Notes under the pieces: model-generated
The model's input: only the letters and a program-made list of their open reading frames with translations
Told to the model about the DNA's origin: nothing
Database searches by the model: none
Shown: one piece after another, positions 49,834-58,625 of the stretch
Layout of the letters: every line of letters begins with the position of its first letter
Position numbering within the stretch: the stretch's first letter is position 1
Position numbers and translations under genes: made by a program
Assembly: GCA_910583615.1 (NCBI GenBank)
Contig: CAJTXP010000012.1
Location: 1-64,000, forward strand
Direction of reading: 5' to 3'
Length of the DNA stretch: 64,000 nucleotides
Source: an uncultured Lachnospiraceae bacterium
GTDB lineage: Bacteria > Bacillota > Clostridia > Lachnospirales > Lachnospiraceae

Positions 49834-51325
49834 GATCGGCTACTACCTGAAGCAGATCCGGGACCGGAAGCTGTATGAGCAGGCAGGGTGCAGCGACGTT
49901 TACGAATATGCGCAGAAGCAGTACGGTTATGATAGGTCGACCACATGGCGGAACATGTCCCGGAATGACCGGTTCTCCGTGGGCGGAAACAGCCCGGAGC
50001 TGGCGGAGAGATATCTTGGCTATGGGAAGAGCCAGCTGCAGGAGATGATCTCGATGACAGACGAGCAGCTGGGGCAGGTAAAACCGGATATGACCGTCCG
50101 GGAAATGAAGGATCTGAAAAAGAAACCGGAAAAAGCGCAGAAAAAGCCGGAGATTCCGGATCAGAAAGCTGTTGCGACGTCGCAACAGGATGAAGAGAAC
50201 AGCTGCCCGCCGGATGTCCCGGAATGCCGCCGGCAGGAGTGGGGGCTGTCAGCAGCGCAGCAGAAACAGGGGAAGAAGGAATGCGGAGAGTGCTGGTCTC
50301 ACTGGAAGCAGCTGCATCTGGAAAAACAGCCGAAGCAGGAAGAAAAAAAGCAGAAGCTTTCTGCATATGGTCTTCCGGCGCTGGAATGTCCTCCGGGCAG
50401 CCTGCTCACAGAACCCGGATGCGGCGAATATGGAGGCGTTCTTTATGACTGTTTCAGCTGTCACATGAATAACTGTCAGATCAGGCAGAAGGACTGTTAC
50501 TGCGTGGAAGCTCCCATGGGGAACCCGTTTCCCTGCGGTATTCTGACAGCCATGGAGCAGGAGCATGTCCGCCGTGCAGTTGGAGATCATCCCTGTCAGT
50601 TCCTGGATCACGATCTGGCTGAACATGCGGCGGGAGACGGATCGGCGGTTCCCTGCTGTAAGAACTGTGATACTCCGTGCGCATGCCAGTGTGACCGGGC
50701 TGCAGCAGTGAGAGAAAAAGAAGAAGAGCCGGAGGAAAGGGTCATCGACGGGAACTGCCGTGAGGCAGAGGATCGGACGGAAGACGACTGGTATGAAGAA
50801 ACATCGGAAAAAACCGACGAAGAACTGGCGCAGGAGATGCTGGAAAAGGAAAATCAGACGCTGAAACTTATACTTGATGCATTTACAGAGAATGAGGAAT
50901 ACACCAGAAAACAGAAAATATTAGTCGCAGCGCTGGCGGGTTATATCTGCGATCTGGACCTGCAGCAGGATCGGGAGGACAGGATCCAGCCGGAGCTGCC
51001 GGTCCTCTGGAACAACGACCAGCGGAAGGAATGGCTGCGAAATTATAAGGACTGGGGGCTCTGGTATGAGGACGAAAATATCGGGGCGAAGTATTACAAA
51101 TATGACTTCGCAAATGGCGCCCGGCTGATTGCAGAAGTATATCAGGAACCGGAGACAAAACATGTACCTGCATACGAGTTCAGTCATCTGCATCTGGTAG
51201 GCGGGCCGGAACCGCCCCGGAACGGTTTTCGGGATAAATGGACAAGGCATGAGCGTTACAGCCGGTATCCGAACAGTGAGATGGAGCTGGTGGAATTTCT
51301 GAAGGAGGTACAGCGTAATGGGTAG
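49757..51325 (+). CDS. Large phage early protein with helical N-domain and Cys clusters
   Basis: This 522-residue protein has an N-terminal domain (about 1-115, EEIDQRIARTAVEAAIEIGYYLKQI) resembling DUF3102/ParB-like regulatory phage proteins. A basic linker with VATSQQ follows, encoded by the 16-base palindrome. Then there are Cys-rich stretches (about 200-310, CxxC and CxxxxC), a long acidic segment and a C-terminal domain (about 430-522). Function unknown; it may regulate phage gene expression. Confidence 0.65.
   Translation: MKPTENLTLEEIDQRIARTAVEAAIEIGYYLKQIRDRKLYEQAGCSDVYEYAQKQYGYDRSTTWRNMSRNDRFSVGGNSPELAERYLGYGKSQLQEMISMTDEQLGQVKPDMTVREMKDLKKKPEKAQKKPEIPDQKAVATSQQDEENSCPPDVPECRRQEWGLSAAQQKQGKKECGECWSHWKQLHLEKQPKQEEKKQKLSAYGLPALECPPGSLLTEPGCGEYGGVLYDCFSCHMNNCQIRQKDCYCVEAPMGNPFPCGILTAMEQEHVRRAVGDHPCQFLDHDLAEHAAGDGSAVPCCKNCDTPCACQCDRAAAVREKEEEPEERVIDGNCREAEDRTEDDWYEETSEKTDEELAQEMLEKENQTLKLILDAFTENEEYTRKQKILVAALAGYICDLDLQQDREDRIQPELPVLWNNDQRKEWLRNYKDWGLWYEDENIGAKYYKYDFANGARLIAEVYQEPETKHVPAYEFSHLHLVGGPEPPRNGFRDKWTRHERYSRYPNSEMELVEFLKEVQRNG
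50171..50186. repeat. 16-base palindrome GTTGCGACGTCGCAAC, copy 2
   Basis: This is identical to the copy upstream of the integrase (37881-37896), and both share the preceding GCT. Here it encodes VATSQ within a linker of the 49757 gene. Confidence 0.6.
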
Positions 51326-51674
51326 ACTGACAAAGAAAGAAGTATCCGGAAAATGGCAGGTGAACGGGATCTCCTGGGAGAAGCTGCAGAAAGGAGAGAC
51401 GATCACGGAAGACGTCAGCCAACGCCTGTACGGATGCCTCTGCAAGTTGAAGGACTATGAGGATACTGGATGGGATCCGCAACGGATACAGAGATGGATG
51501 TATGAGCTGGAAGACATGGCCGGGCATGTGTGTGATGACCTGTGTCGTTACAGGCATGATACGGGGGATCAGGAGGTTCTGGACCGGATCTGTGAAGATT
51601 GCCAGGTAAGTGCCTGCCTGGTGAAGTTTCTGAAGATCAGAGAGGGGAAAAATGTTTCTGATAGACAAAGATAA
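51318..51674 (+). CDS. Hypothetical phage protein
   Basis: This 118-residue protein has a N-terminal MGRLTKKEVSGKW block similar to that of small phage proteins with LYGCLCKLKDYEDTG. The same LxxYEDxxW pattern recurs in the 52558 gene. Four cysteines lie in the C-terminal half. Its end overlaps the methylase start by 23 bases. Confidence 0.6.
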   Translation: MGRLTKKEVSGKWQVNGISWEKLQKGETITEDVSQRLYGCLCKLKDYEDTGWDPQRIQRWMYELEDMAGHVCDDLCRYRHDTGDQEVLDRICEDCQVSACLVKFLKIREGKNVSDRQR

Positions 51675-52533
51675 GAGCGCGATTGTAAATATGGATCAGG
51701 TTACAAGTATCTGTACAGGCGCTGATGGATGCCGGATGAAGAGTGTATTGAAATATCCGGGCAGCAAATGGAATCTGGCAGGGTGGATTATCGGATTCTT
51801 TCCGGAGCATCACAGCTATCTGGAACCGTTTTTCGGTTCCGGGGCTGTGCTGTTTAACAAGCCGCGTTCTCATATCGAGACGGTGAATGATCTGGACGGA
51901 AACGTGGTCAGTCTGTTTGAGTGGATCCGCCGGGATCCGGAGAGACTGGCGTATGAGATATACTGGACACCCTACGCCAGGCAGGTTTATGAGGATGCGT
52001 TCTCTTTTCTGCCGGAAGACAGCCTGGGTAAAGCGGTGAATTTCTATATACGCCTGAATATGGGACATGGGGTCCGTACAAATGGAGAAAGAGTCGGATG
52101 GAAGAATGATATCCAGGGCCGGGAACGGGCCTATGCCTCCCAGGACTGGTGCAGCCTTCCGGAAAAGATCCTGCAGGCGGCTGAACGCCTGCGTGGAGTA
52201 CAGATCGAGAGCCGTCCGGCGTCAGAAATAATCCGGAGATTCAATTTTCCGAATGTCCTGATCTATGCGGATCCGCCCTATGTGCTGAGTACCAGACACG
52301 GGAAACAGTATCGATGTGAAATGAGCGATTCGGAGCACGGGGAACTTCTGGACATGCTTCTGTCTCATAAGGGTCCGGTGATCCTTTCCGGATATGACAG
52401 CGAACTGTATCGTACCAGGCTGAAGGGCTGGCACAGAGAAGAGACCATAAGCCGTACACAGTCGCTGGTCAGAAAAAGAGAAATACTGTGGATGAATTTT
52501 GAGCCGGAACAGCAGATGAGTCTGTTTGATTAA
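51652..52533 (+). CDS. DNA adenine methylase (D12 class)
   Basis: This 293-residue enzyme has KYPGSKW and FFGSGAVLF (SAM site), a DPPY motif (YADPPYVL, about 205-208) and the middle target-recognition part of Dam-type N6-adenine methyltransferases. It may protect phage DNA or tune gene expression. The start at 51652 has GAGAGGGGAAAA upstream. Residues 1-28 precede the usual MKSVLKYPGSKW start and look like the beginning of a separate small phage protein. ATG 51736 is the alternative start. Confidence 0.88.
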   Translation: MFLIDKDKSAIVNMDQVTSICTGADGCRMKSVLKYPGSKWNLAGWIIGFFPEHHSYLEPFFGSGAVLFNKPRSHIETVNDLDGNVVSLFEWIRRDPERLAYEIYWTPYARQVYEDAFSFLPEDSLGKAVNFYIRLNMGHGVRTNGERVGWKNDIQGRERAYASQDWCSLPEKILQAAERLRGVQIESRPASEIIRRFNFPNVLIYADPPYVLSTRHGKQYRCEMSDSEHGELLDMLLSHKGPVILSGYDSELYRTRLKGWHREETISRTQSLVRKREILWMNFEPEQQMSLFD

Positions 52534-52557
52534 TTCAGGAGTTAGTGGAGGAACAAA

Positions 52558-52737
52558 ATGGTAAGATTAACAAAAAGATCAGCCGACGGAACCGCAGTGT
52601 GGTTTGTCGACCATGAAAAAGACGGTCTGGAGCTGGAACCCTGTGAAATGGAATATCGCCACAGCGGTATGGCGATCAGAAGGCTGGCAGAATACGAGGA
52701 TCTGGAAGAGCAGGGAAAGCTGATTAGATTGCCTTAG
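52558..52737 (+). CDS. Small phage protein
   Basis: This 59-residue protein (MVRLTKRSADGTAVWF...) ends with IRRLAEYEDLEEQGKLIRLP, the LAxYEDxx pattern frequent in short Lachnospiraceae phage proteins. TGGAGGAAC precedes the ATG. Confidence 0.6.
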   Translation: MVRLTKRSADGTAVWFVDHEKDGLELEPCEMEYRHSGMAIRRLAEYEDLEEQGKLIRLP

Positions 52738-52792
52738 AAGAGGCTGAAACAGCAATTAAAAGAGCAGATTCAGGAGTTAATGGAGGTGGGAG

Positions 52793-52999
52793 ATGATAAA
52801 AATACAGAAATGCAAGAGACATGGCGTCTGTAACGATTGTGGAAGGAAGCAGGATGAGAAATCTGAAATATGGGAGATAAAAGCTTCTGTGATCGGGCAA
52901 GGATGGACAACAGTAATGTTATGTAAAGACTGCTTGGCATCGCTTAATACAGCGATTGCAATCACTGTATTTAACAGTGGATATAATCAACCAAACTGA
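52793..52999 (+). CDS. Small zinc-ribbon-like phage protein
   Basis: This 68-residue protein has CNDCGRK and LCKDC pairs that can bind one zinc ion, with a helical C-terminus. The start follows GGAGGTGGGAG. Function unknown. Confidence 0.6.
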   Translation: MIKIQKCKRHGVCNDCGRKQDEKSEIWEIKASVIGQGWTTVMLCKDCLASLNTAIAITVFNSGYNQPN

Positions 53000-53035
53000 A
53001 ATTTATTTGAGAAGTAAATTTTACCGGGGGTGATT

Positions 53036-53452
53036 TTGATAGAGGTTAAGATTACAGGGAATCTTCTGAAAAATTATCGAAAATATAAGCGGGAGATTCC
53101 GTTTCTGGAAGATGAACTGGAAGAAATACTCACAACGGATGTCGGTCTCGGGAACAGTGTCATACTGAATTATCAGGAAGGTTACCCCCGTCCCCAGGGC
53201 GTGGTCGGATTTGACCGGGCTCTGTACGAACGCAGGAAAGGAGTGCTGGAGCACAGAAAAGCACAGGTAAAAGCAGTGGAGCAGTGGATCGAGAGCATTG
53301 AGGAAGGCCAGATCCGCTGCATCTTCCGTATGAGGTATATAAATGGCATGAGCTGGGTGAAGATTGCGGAGAAGACAGGATATGGGGGAAGAGAGGACTA
53401 TGTGAGATTACATATCCGGGACAAATATTTAAAAAAATGCAAAATCAGATAA
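53036..53452 (+). CDS. Phage late-transcription activator (RinA/ArpU-like, sigma region 4-like)
   Basis: This 138-residue protein ends with a sigma-70 region 4-like HTH (IFRMRYINGMSWVKIAEKTGYGGREDYVRLHIRDKYLKK). Such proteins switch on the packaging and head genes in Firmicutes phages. TTG 53036 lies five bases after CGGGGGTG; an upstream in-frame GTG at 53030 overlaps that site. The candidate late promoter starts a few bases after its stop. Confidence 0.8.
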   Translation: MIEVKITGNLLKNYRKYKREIPFLEDELEEILTTDVGLGNSVILNYQEGYPRPQGVVGFDRALYERRKGVLEHRKAQVKAVEQWIESIEEGQIRCIFRMRYINGMSWVKIAEKTGYGGREDYVRLHIRDKYLKKCKIR

Positions 53453-53457
53453 AAAAG

Positions 53458-53488
53458 GTCGTTTTGGTCGGAAAAGTCGTTTTATAAT
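53458..53488 (+). promoter_or_regulatory. Candidate activator-dependent late promoter
   Basis: Three GTCG boxes (53458, 53467 and 53476) repeat at exact 9-base spacing. The third runs into TATAAT (53483-53488). No good -35 box is found, which fits an activator-dependent promoter. It starts the packaging operon right after the activator gene. Confidence 0.6.
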
Positions 53489-53664
53489 AAAAATGGTTCC
53501 ACAGGCGGGATCAAACGGCTTATGCAGTACGCCGGCAGAGATGTGAAGACTGCAGTGGAGCTCCGGATCAGCCGGGGCACTGCAGCGGGATAGAGCAGTC
53601 AGGCAGTCCCACAGCGGGCTGCTTTTTCCATACTGAAAAACAAACTCTAAAGAGGTGGTGATGA
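53489..53664 (+). other. Leader of the late operon
   Basis: The 176 bases have no convincing gene; a 23-codon ATG frame at 53523 lacks a ribosome binding site. A weak hairpin (GAGCAGTC with GGGCTGCT followed by TTTTT, 53594-53631) may act as an attenuator ahead of terS. Confidence 0.4.
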
Positions 53665-54411
53665 TTGAGTAATGAAAAAATAAGAAATAAAGCATATGAA
53701 TATTATCAAGCTGGGCTGAAATATAAGGAAATCGCTGAAAAATGCGGTGTAACTATTTCGGCAGTAAAGTCCTGGGCTGCACGATATTGGAAGAAAAAAA
53801 GTTGCAACCAGGAAGATGAAAAGTTGCAACCGAAAAAGAAAAAAGTTGCAACCAGAGGGGCGCCGAAGGGGAATCGATATGCAGCAGGCAATCGTGGCGG
53901 ATCGGCTCCTCAGGGGAATAAAAATGCACTGACTACGGGAGAGTTTGAGACTCTCCTTTTTGATTGTCTGGATGAGGAAGAGAAAAAGCTGGCACAGCTG
54001 GTACCTCAGAATAAGAGTGATCTGCTTTTGCAGGAGATCCGGCTTCTGACTGTTCGGGAACGGCGGATGCTTCAAAGAATAGAGTCTGTAAAAAATTCAG
54101 TTGATTATTTTGCAGATGGTACGTCTGCAGATGGAATGACTTTAGTGAAGCGTCAGACAGATCTGGACAAAGATATGCGCGAGTACCAGGGGAAATTGGG
54201 ACAGATTCAGGCCATTGAAGAAGCCCTTACCAGAGTTCAGGGGAAGAAGCAGAAGGCGATTGAAGCGCTGCATCGATTTGGATTTGATGATGCCAGACTG
54301 GAGCTGGATGCGAAAAGGACAGAACTGATGAGCAGGAAACTGGGAGTACCGGAACCGGAATCAGAAGAAGTTCAGGATGTGATTATTTATTTCCCGGAAA
54401 AGGAGATTTGA
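53665..54411 (+). CDS. Terminase small subunit
   Basis: This 248-residue PBSX-type small terminase has an N-terminal HTH (YKEIAEKCGVTISAVKSWAARY, about 17-42) followed by a Lys-rich linker, the GAPKGN motif and a helical oligomerisation region. It recognises phage DNA for packaging. TTG start with GAGGTGGTGA upstream. The linker holds three GTTGCAAC repeats in different reading frames. Confidence 0.88.
   Translation: MSNEKIRNKAYEYYQAGLKYKEIAEKCGVTISAVKSWAARYWKKKSCNQEDEKLQPKKKKVATRGAPKGNRYAAGNRGGSAPQGNKNALTTGEFETLLFDCLDEEEKKLAQLVPQNKSDLLLQEIRLLTVRERRMLQRIESVKNSVDYFADGTSADGMTLVKRQTDLDKDMREYQGKLGQIQAIEEALTRVQGKKQKAIEALHRFGFDDARLELDAKRTELMSRKLGVPEPESEEVQDVIIYFPEKEI
53801..53852 (+). repeat. Three GTTGCAAC repeats at 22-base spacing inside terS (candidate pac/cos site)
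   Basis: GTTGCAACC starts at 53801, 53823 and 53845, each preceded by an A-tract. The 22-base period is not a multiple of three, so the copies encode different peptides (CNQ, LQP, VAT). That argues for selection on DNA. GTTGCAAC is itself palindromic. Small terminase genes of several phages contain their own packaging signal. Confidence 0.6.
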
Positions 54412-54417
54412 TGGGAT

Positions 54418-55782
54418 ATGATGATAAAGCCACAACCGGGTCCGCAGGAGAGGTTCCTGGCTTCCAGTGCGGATATTGCGATTTATGGCGGCGCTGCCGG
54501 CGGCGGAAAGACCTATGCGATTCTCATGGAGCCGCTGCGGTATAAAGATGTGAAAGGGTACCGGGCGGTTATTTTTCGGAATAACTATATGCAGATATCG
54601 GTATCGGGCGGTCTCTGGGATGAAAGTTTGAGCATGTACAGCGGGATCCGCGGTGCAGAATATGTGAAGCAGCCAAAGTACAAATGGACTTTTTCCAATA
54701 AAGCATCCGTGTATTTTGATTATCTGTGGCGGGATGACGATGTGCTTAAATGGCAGGGATCACAGATCACCATGATCGGATTTGACGAACTGACACATTT
54801 TACAGAAAAGCAGTTTTTTTATATGCTGTCCAGAAATCGTTCCGTATGCGGAGTGAAACCCTGTGTCCGGGCGACCTGTAATCCGGATGCGGACAGCTGG
54901 GTAGCTGATTTTATTGCCTGGTGGATCGATCCGTACACAGGATACCCGGTTCCGGAGAGAAGCGGTGTGAAACGGTATATGTGCCGCGTAAACGATCAGC
55001 TGATATGGGCGGATACGAAACAGCAGCTGATTAACGGGGGTGCAGATGAAGAAGACGTAAAAAGTGTTACATTCATTTCCAGCACGCTTCAGGATAATCA
55101 GATACTTTTAAACCATAATCCGGGATATCTTGCGAATTTGAAAGCGCTGCCGTTGGTCGAAAGAGAACGACTGTTGAACGGAAACTGGAAAATCAAGCCG
55201 GCAGCAGGTTTGTATTATAAGCGCACTCAGATTGGTGAGATTCTGGAGCATCCACCGAATGATCTGGTGGCTGTCTGCCGTGGATGGGACCTGGCTGCTA
55301 CGGACAGTAAAGAAAATGTCAATGCGGCATATACAGCGGGTGTTCTGATGGGAAAACGAAGAAATGGAAGGTTTGTCATACTGGATGTCATTAACCAGCA
55401 GCTGAAAGCCGGTGATGTGCGCAGACTGATTGGAACAACGGCCAGAACAGATCAGGTGCGTTATCAACAGGTGCGCCAGAGGCTGCCGCAGGATCCGGGA
55501 CAGGCGGGAAAGGAGCAGGCACAGTCTTATGTATCCATGCTTGCAGGGTATGATGTGAAAGCGGTGCTGGAATCCGGGGATAAAGTAACCAGAGCAGAGC
55601 CAATGGCGGCGCAATGGCAGCAGGGGATGTTTGATGTGGTTGCCGGAGAGTGGAATGAAATGTATTTCAACCAGTTGGAATCGTTTCCGGAAAGTAAGTT
55701 CAAGGATATGGTGGATGCCAGTTCTTCAGCGTTTAATGAGTTGACTCTGGGGATGAATTTTAACATTGAAAATCTTTTATAA
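54418..55782 (+). CDS. Terminase large subunit
   Basis: This 454-residue packaging motor has Walker A GGAAGGGKTY (24-33), Walker B MIGFDELTHF and a C-terminal nuclease domain with acidic residues in RGWDLAATDS and MVDASSSAFNELT. It pumps DNA into the prohead. It lies seven bases after terS and is intact. Confidence 0.93.
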   Translation: MMIKPQPGPQERFLASSADIAIYGGAAGGGKTYAILMEPLRYKDVKGYRAVIFRNNYMQISVSGGLWDESLSMYSGIRGAEYVKQPKYKWTFSNKASVYFDYLWRDDDVLKWQGSQITMIGFDELTHFTEKQFFYMLSRNRSVCGVKPCVRATCNPDADSWVADFIAWWIDPYTGYPVPERSGVKRYMCRVNDQLIWADTKQQLINGGADEEDVKSVTFISSTLQDNQILLNHNPGYLANLKALPLVERERLLNGNWKIKPAAGLYYKRTQIGEILEHPPNDLVAVCRGWDLAATDSKENVNAAYTAGVLMGKRRNGRFVILDVINQQLKAGDVRRLIGTTARTDQVRYQQVRQRLPQDPGQAGKEQAQSYVSMLAGYDVKAVLESGDKVTRAEPMAAQWQQGMFDVVAGEWNEMYFNQLESFPESKFKDMVDASSSAFNELTLGMNFNIENLL

Positions 55783-55798
55783 CAGAGGGGGGAGACAG

Positions 55799-58327
55799 TT
55801 GAATCATCGTCAGAGGAAAAAGCTGAATCAGATACAGAAGCAGCAGAGGGCTTCTTCTATCATTGATGGCAGTCAGGATCAGTTCCGTCAGGACGGATAT
55901 ACCAATATGCTCAACAAATATGGATCCACACAGGATAATTCTACTGCATATGAATATGATTTAGAGTCTGTTACGGATGACATGGAACTCACCAGCCTGT
56001 ATGAAGGAAACGGTCTGTTTGCAAAGATCATAGACCGCCCTGCAGAAGAAGCGGTAAAGCACGGGTTTGATATTCAGTATGGAGATCAGGATATTGCAGA
56101 GTATGTAGAAGAACGGATGGACAGACTGGAGATGGAAGATCGTTTTGCTACTGCAGAAAAATGGGCGCGGCTCTATGGCGGCGCCATTATTGTCATGCTG
56201 GTGGATGACGGTCGGGGTCTGGAAGAGCCTCTTGATTGGAAAAATGTCAGGAGTATCGAAGAGCTCCGAGTATTCGAACGCTCTCTTGTGCAGCCGGACT
56301 ATTTATCCATGAATCAGTTTCATTTTGAAGATTCCATGCGCAGCGGGCATGGATTTGGAGAACCGGAGTATTATCATGTCTTCAGCACATATGGTTATTT
56401 TACAGTGCATCGGTCACGCTGTCTGGTATTCCGTAACGGCCGGCTTCCGGAACGGACCTCAAATGCGATCTACCGTTACTGGGGGATCCCGGAATATGTC
56501 CGTATGAAGCGGGAACTTCGGGAATGCATTACAGCGCATGGGAACGGCGGGAGGCTGCTGGAACGATGCGTACAGGCGATTTACAAAATGAAAAATCTGG
56601 CAAACATGCTCAGCACGGACGCCGGAGAAAATCAGGTGTTGAAAAGGCTGCAGGTAATTGACATGGCACGCAATCTCCTGAATTCCATTGCCATTGATAA
56701 TGACGGTGAGGAGTATTCTTTTGAGAGTTTTGCCATGTCCGGCGTCAAGGATATTCTGGATGCCACCTGCAACATGCTTTCCGCAGTTACCAACATTCCG
56801 CAGACGATTCTTTTTGGACGTTCTCCTGCCGGCATGAACGCCACGGGAGAAAATGATCTGGAAAATTACTACAACATGGTCGAGAATATCCAGAAGCAGA
56901 ACATGAAGGCGAACAGTAGGACGGTGATTGATCTTATCCTCCGGCAGGGAAAGCTGGAAGGAAAGATTGCAGAGGTTCCGAAATATAAAGTCCGGTTTGC
57001 TTCTCTATGGTCTATGTCGGAGAAAGAGCAGGCAGCAGTTGAAAAAACGAAGGCTGATACGAAGCATACGAAAGCTCAAACAGCTCAGATCTACATGGAC
57101 AGCAGCGTGCTGGATCCTTCGGAGGTCAGAAAGTCTCTGGTCATGGAAGGCGATTTTGACATTGAGGAGGTGATTTCTCCTGATGATCTTGAGCTGCCTG
57201 ACGATGCTTTTGATCTTGGAATTGATTCACCGATCCATATTACAGATTTTTCAGATGGAGAGGAAAAAAACAGTTTCCGTAAGAATATGGTGCCGAACTT
57301 ATCTGGAGTCAGTGCCGAAAAAGCTTTTGGAACAGAAGAGATTATTCAGACATCCGAAATCAAAACAGATGGAACAGATCCTCTGGCAGCAGCAGTTCTA
57401 GTCATCCGTGATGGTAGAATTTTATGTGCTTCCAGAAGTGGCGGAGAAGGTATCTGCGGACCGGGAGGAAAGATAGAAGCAGGTGAGACACCTGAAGAAG
57501 CGGCAGTCAGAGAGACGCAGGAGGAGTTCCATATCAAACCCCTTAATCTTATACCCATAGGCGATTACAAAGGCTCCATGGGCCTGTATCTTCCATGCAG
57601 GATGTATTTTACAGATCAGTTCACCGGAACCCCGGAAGCAGATGGAGATGAAATGCAGAATGCTGGATGGAAGACACTTCAGGAGTTGCAGGAAGAGCAG
57701 CTTTTCCCGCCTTTTGAAAAAAGTATCCACATGTTAGGAAAACTGCTGGAGAAAAAGGAAGAAAAGATTCCGGTCATGGCAATGGATGGCGGACCAGGAT
57801 CGGGGAACTTCGGACACGGCGGCCGGCCGGGGCAGGTTGGCGGCTCGGGAAAAGGCGGAACCAGGAAAATAGGGGAAATAAATCCGGATGATATGGATGC
57901 GGCGATTCAGTACTTTGGGGATCAGATCCGGAACAGAGAAGTGGAAAATACAGTAGTGATTGACCGGGAGGGAAATGTATACCATGCGGTTGGAAATGTA
58001 GATGGCGTAGGGATAGATGGCGTTGATTTGAACGGCGCTGTGATAACGCACAATCATCCGGAAGCAAATGGCATTCTGTCATTTGGAGAAGATGATTTTT
58101 ACTTCCTGAGAGAACATCAGGACATAAAGGAACTGCAATGTGCCAATAAGGAATATACATATCAAATTTCCATATTGAAAGATATATCAGAAGTTGTGTA
58201 TAATGATATATACAGAGAAGGATTTAAGTACAGATATGATCCGGATTATGAAGCGCAGGATGCGGCCATGCGGGTTCTTCAGGAAAGGGGATATGTAAAA
58301 TATGACAAGAGACGAGTTGAGTCCTGA
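55799..58327 (+). CDS. Portal protein fused to Nudix and JAMM-like (THNHP) domains
   Basis: This 842-residue protein combines three units. Residues 1-480 are a phage portal (DUF1073/Acb1-like N-domain family, DNA channel of the head). Residues about 523-655 are a Nudix hydrolase with the complete Nudix box (G557...RETQEEF). A Gly-rich linker with GSGNFGHGGRPG (about 666-677) leads to a C-terminal domain (690-842) with THNHP (750-754) and a downstream SxxE/D, resembling a JAMM/JAB metallopeptidase. TTG 55799 with GGGGGGAG upstream is preferred over TTG 55766. Its 3' end overlaps a small gene. Confidence 0.82.
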   Translation: MNHRQRKKLNQIQKQQRASSIIDGSQDQFRQDGYTNMLNKYGSTQDNSTAYEYDLESVTDDMELTSLYEGNGLFAKIIDRPAEEAVKHGFDIQYGDQDIAEYVEERMDRLEMEDRFATAEKWARLYGGAIIVMLVDDGRGLEEPLDWKNVRSIEELRVFERSLVQPDYLSMNQFHFEDSMRSGHGFGEPEYYHVFSTYGYFTVHRSRCLVFRNGRLPERTSNAIYRYWGIPEYVRMKRELRECITAHGNGGRLLERCVQAIYKMKNLANMLSTDAGENQVLKRLQVIDMARNLLNSIAIDNDGEEYSFESFAMSGVKDILDATCNMLSAVTNIPQTILFGRSPAGMNATGENDLENYYNMVENIQKQNMKANSRTVIDLILRQGKLEGKIAEVPKYKVRFASLWSMSEKEQAAVEKTKADTKHTKAQTAQIYMDSSVLDPSEVRKSLVMEGDFDIEEVISPDDLELPDDAFDLGIDSPIHITDFSDGEEKNSFRKNMVPNLSGVSAEKAFGTEEIIQTSEIKTDGTDPLAAAVLVIRDGRILCASRSGGEGICGPGGKIEAGETPEEAAVRETQEEFHIKPLNLIPIGDYKGSMGLYLPCRMYFTDQFTGTPEADGDEMQNAGWKTLQELQEEQLFPPFEKSIHMLGKLLEKKEEKIPVMAMDGGPGSGNFGHGGRPGQVGGSGKGGTRKIGEINPDDMDAAIQYFGDQIRNREVENTVVIDREGNVYHAVGNVDGVGIDGVDLNGAVITHNHPEANGILSFGEDDFYFLREHQDIKELQCANKEYTYQISILKDISEVVYNDIYREGFKYRYDPDYEAQDAAMRVLQERGYVKYDKRRVES

Positions 58328-58541
58328 ATGGAGGGAAAAGTATGAAGCACTGGTGGATGAGTGGATGGCGGAATTGAATGCAATTCCAGAGCCGGAAAGA
58401 AAAGGTCTTTTTTTCTTTATGGACGAAATGGAACATGATAAACCACGCAGAGAGCTGGAAAAGAAATACTTTCCGAAGATGGATGCCTTATTTGCGGAAG
58501 CGGAGAAGGCAATGAAGGCTTCAAGTGAAGAAGAAAAATAG
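58302..58541 (+). CDS. Small acidic protein after the portal-JAMM fusion (candidate immunity protein)
   Basis: This 79-residue, helical, charged protein (MTRDELSPEWREKYEALVDEW...) overlaps the 3' end of the portal-JAMM gene by 26 bases. Small acidic proteins coupled to a C-terminal effector domain are often immunity proteins. No family was recognised, so this role is only inferred from position and charge. Confidence 0.55.
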   Translation: MTRDELSPEWREKYEALVDEWMAELNAIPEPERKGLFFFMDEMEHDKPRRELEKKYFPKMDALFAEAEKAMKASSEEEK

Positions 58542-58625
58542 AAAATATCTATGAAAATACGATGAATAAGCAGTCCGTGCAGTCTGGCATGGGCTGTTTT
58601 TGTGTGCCGAAAGGTGGTGACGGCT

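Noticed and set aside
53523..53594. A 23-codon ATG frame in the late leader
   Set aside because: No ribosome binding site and no recognisable product.
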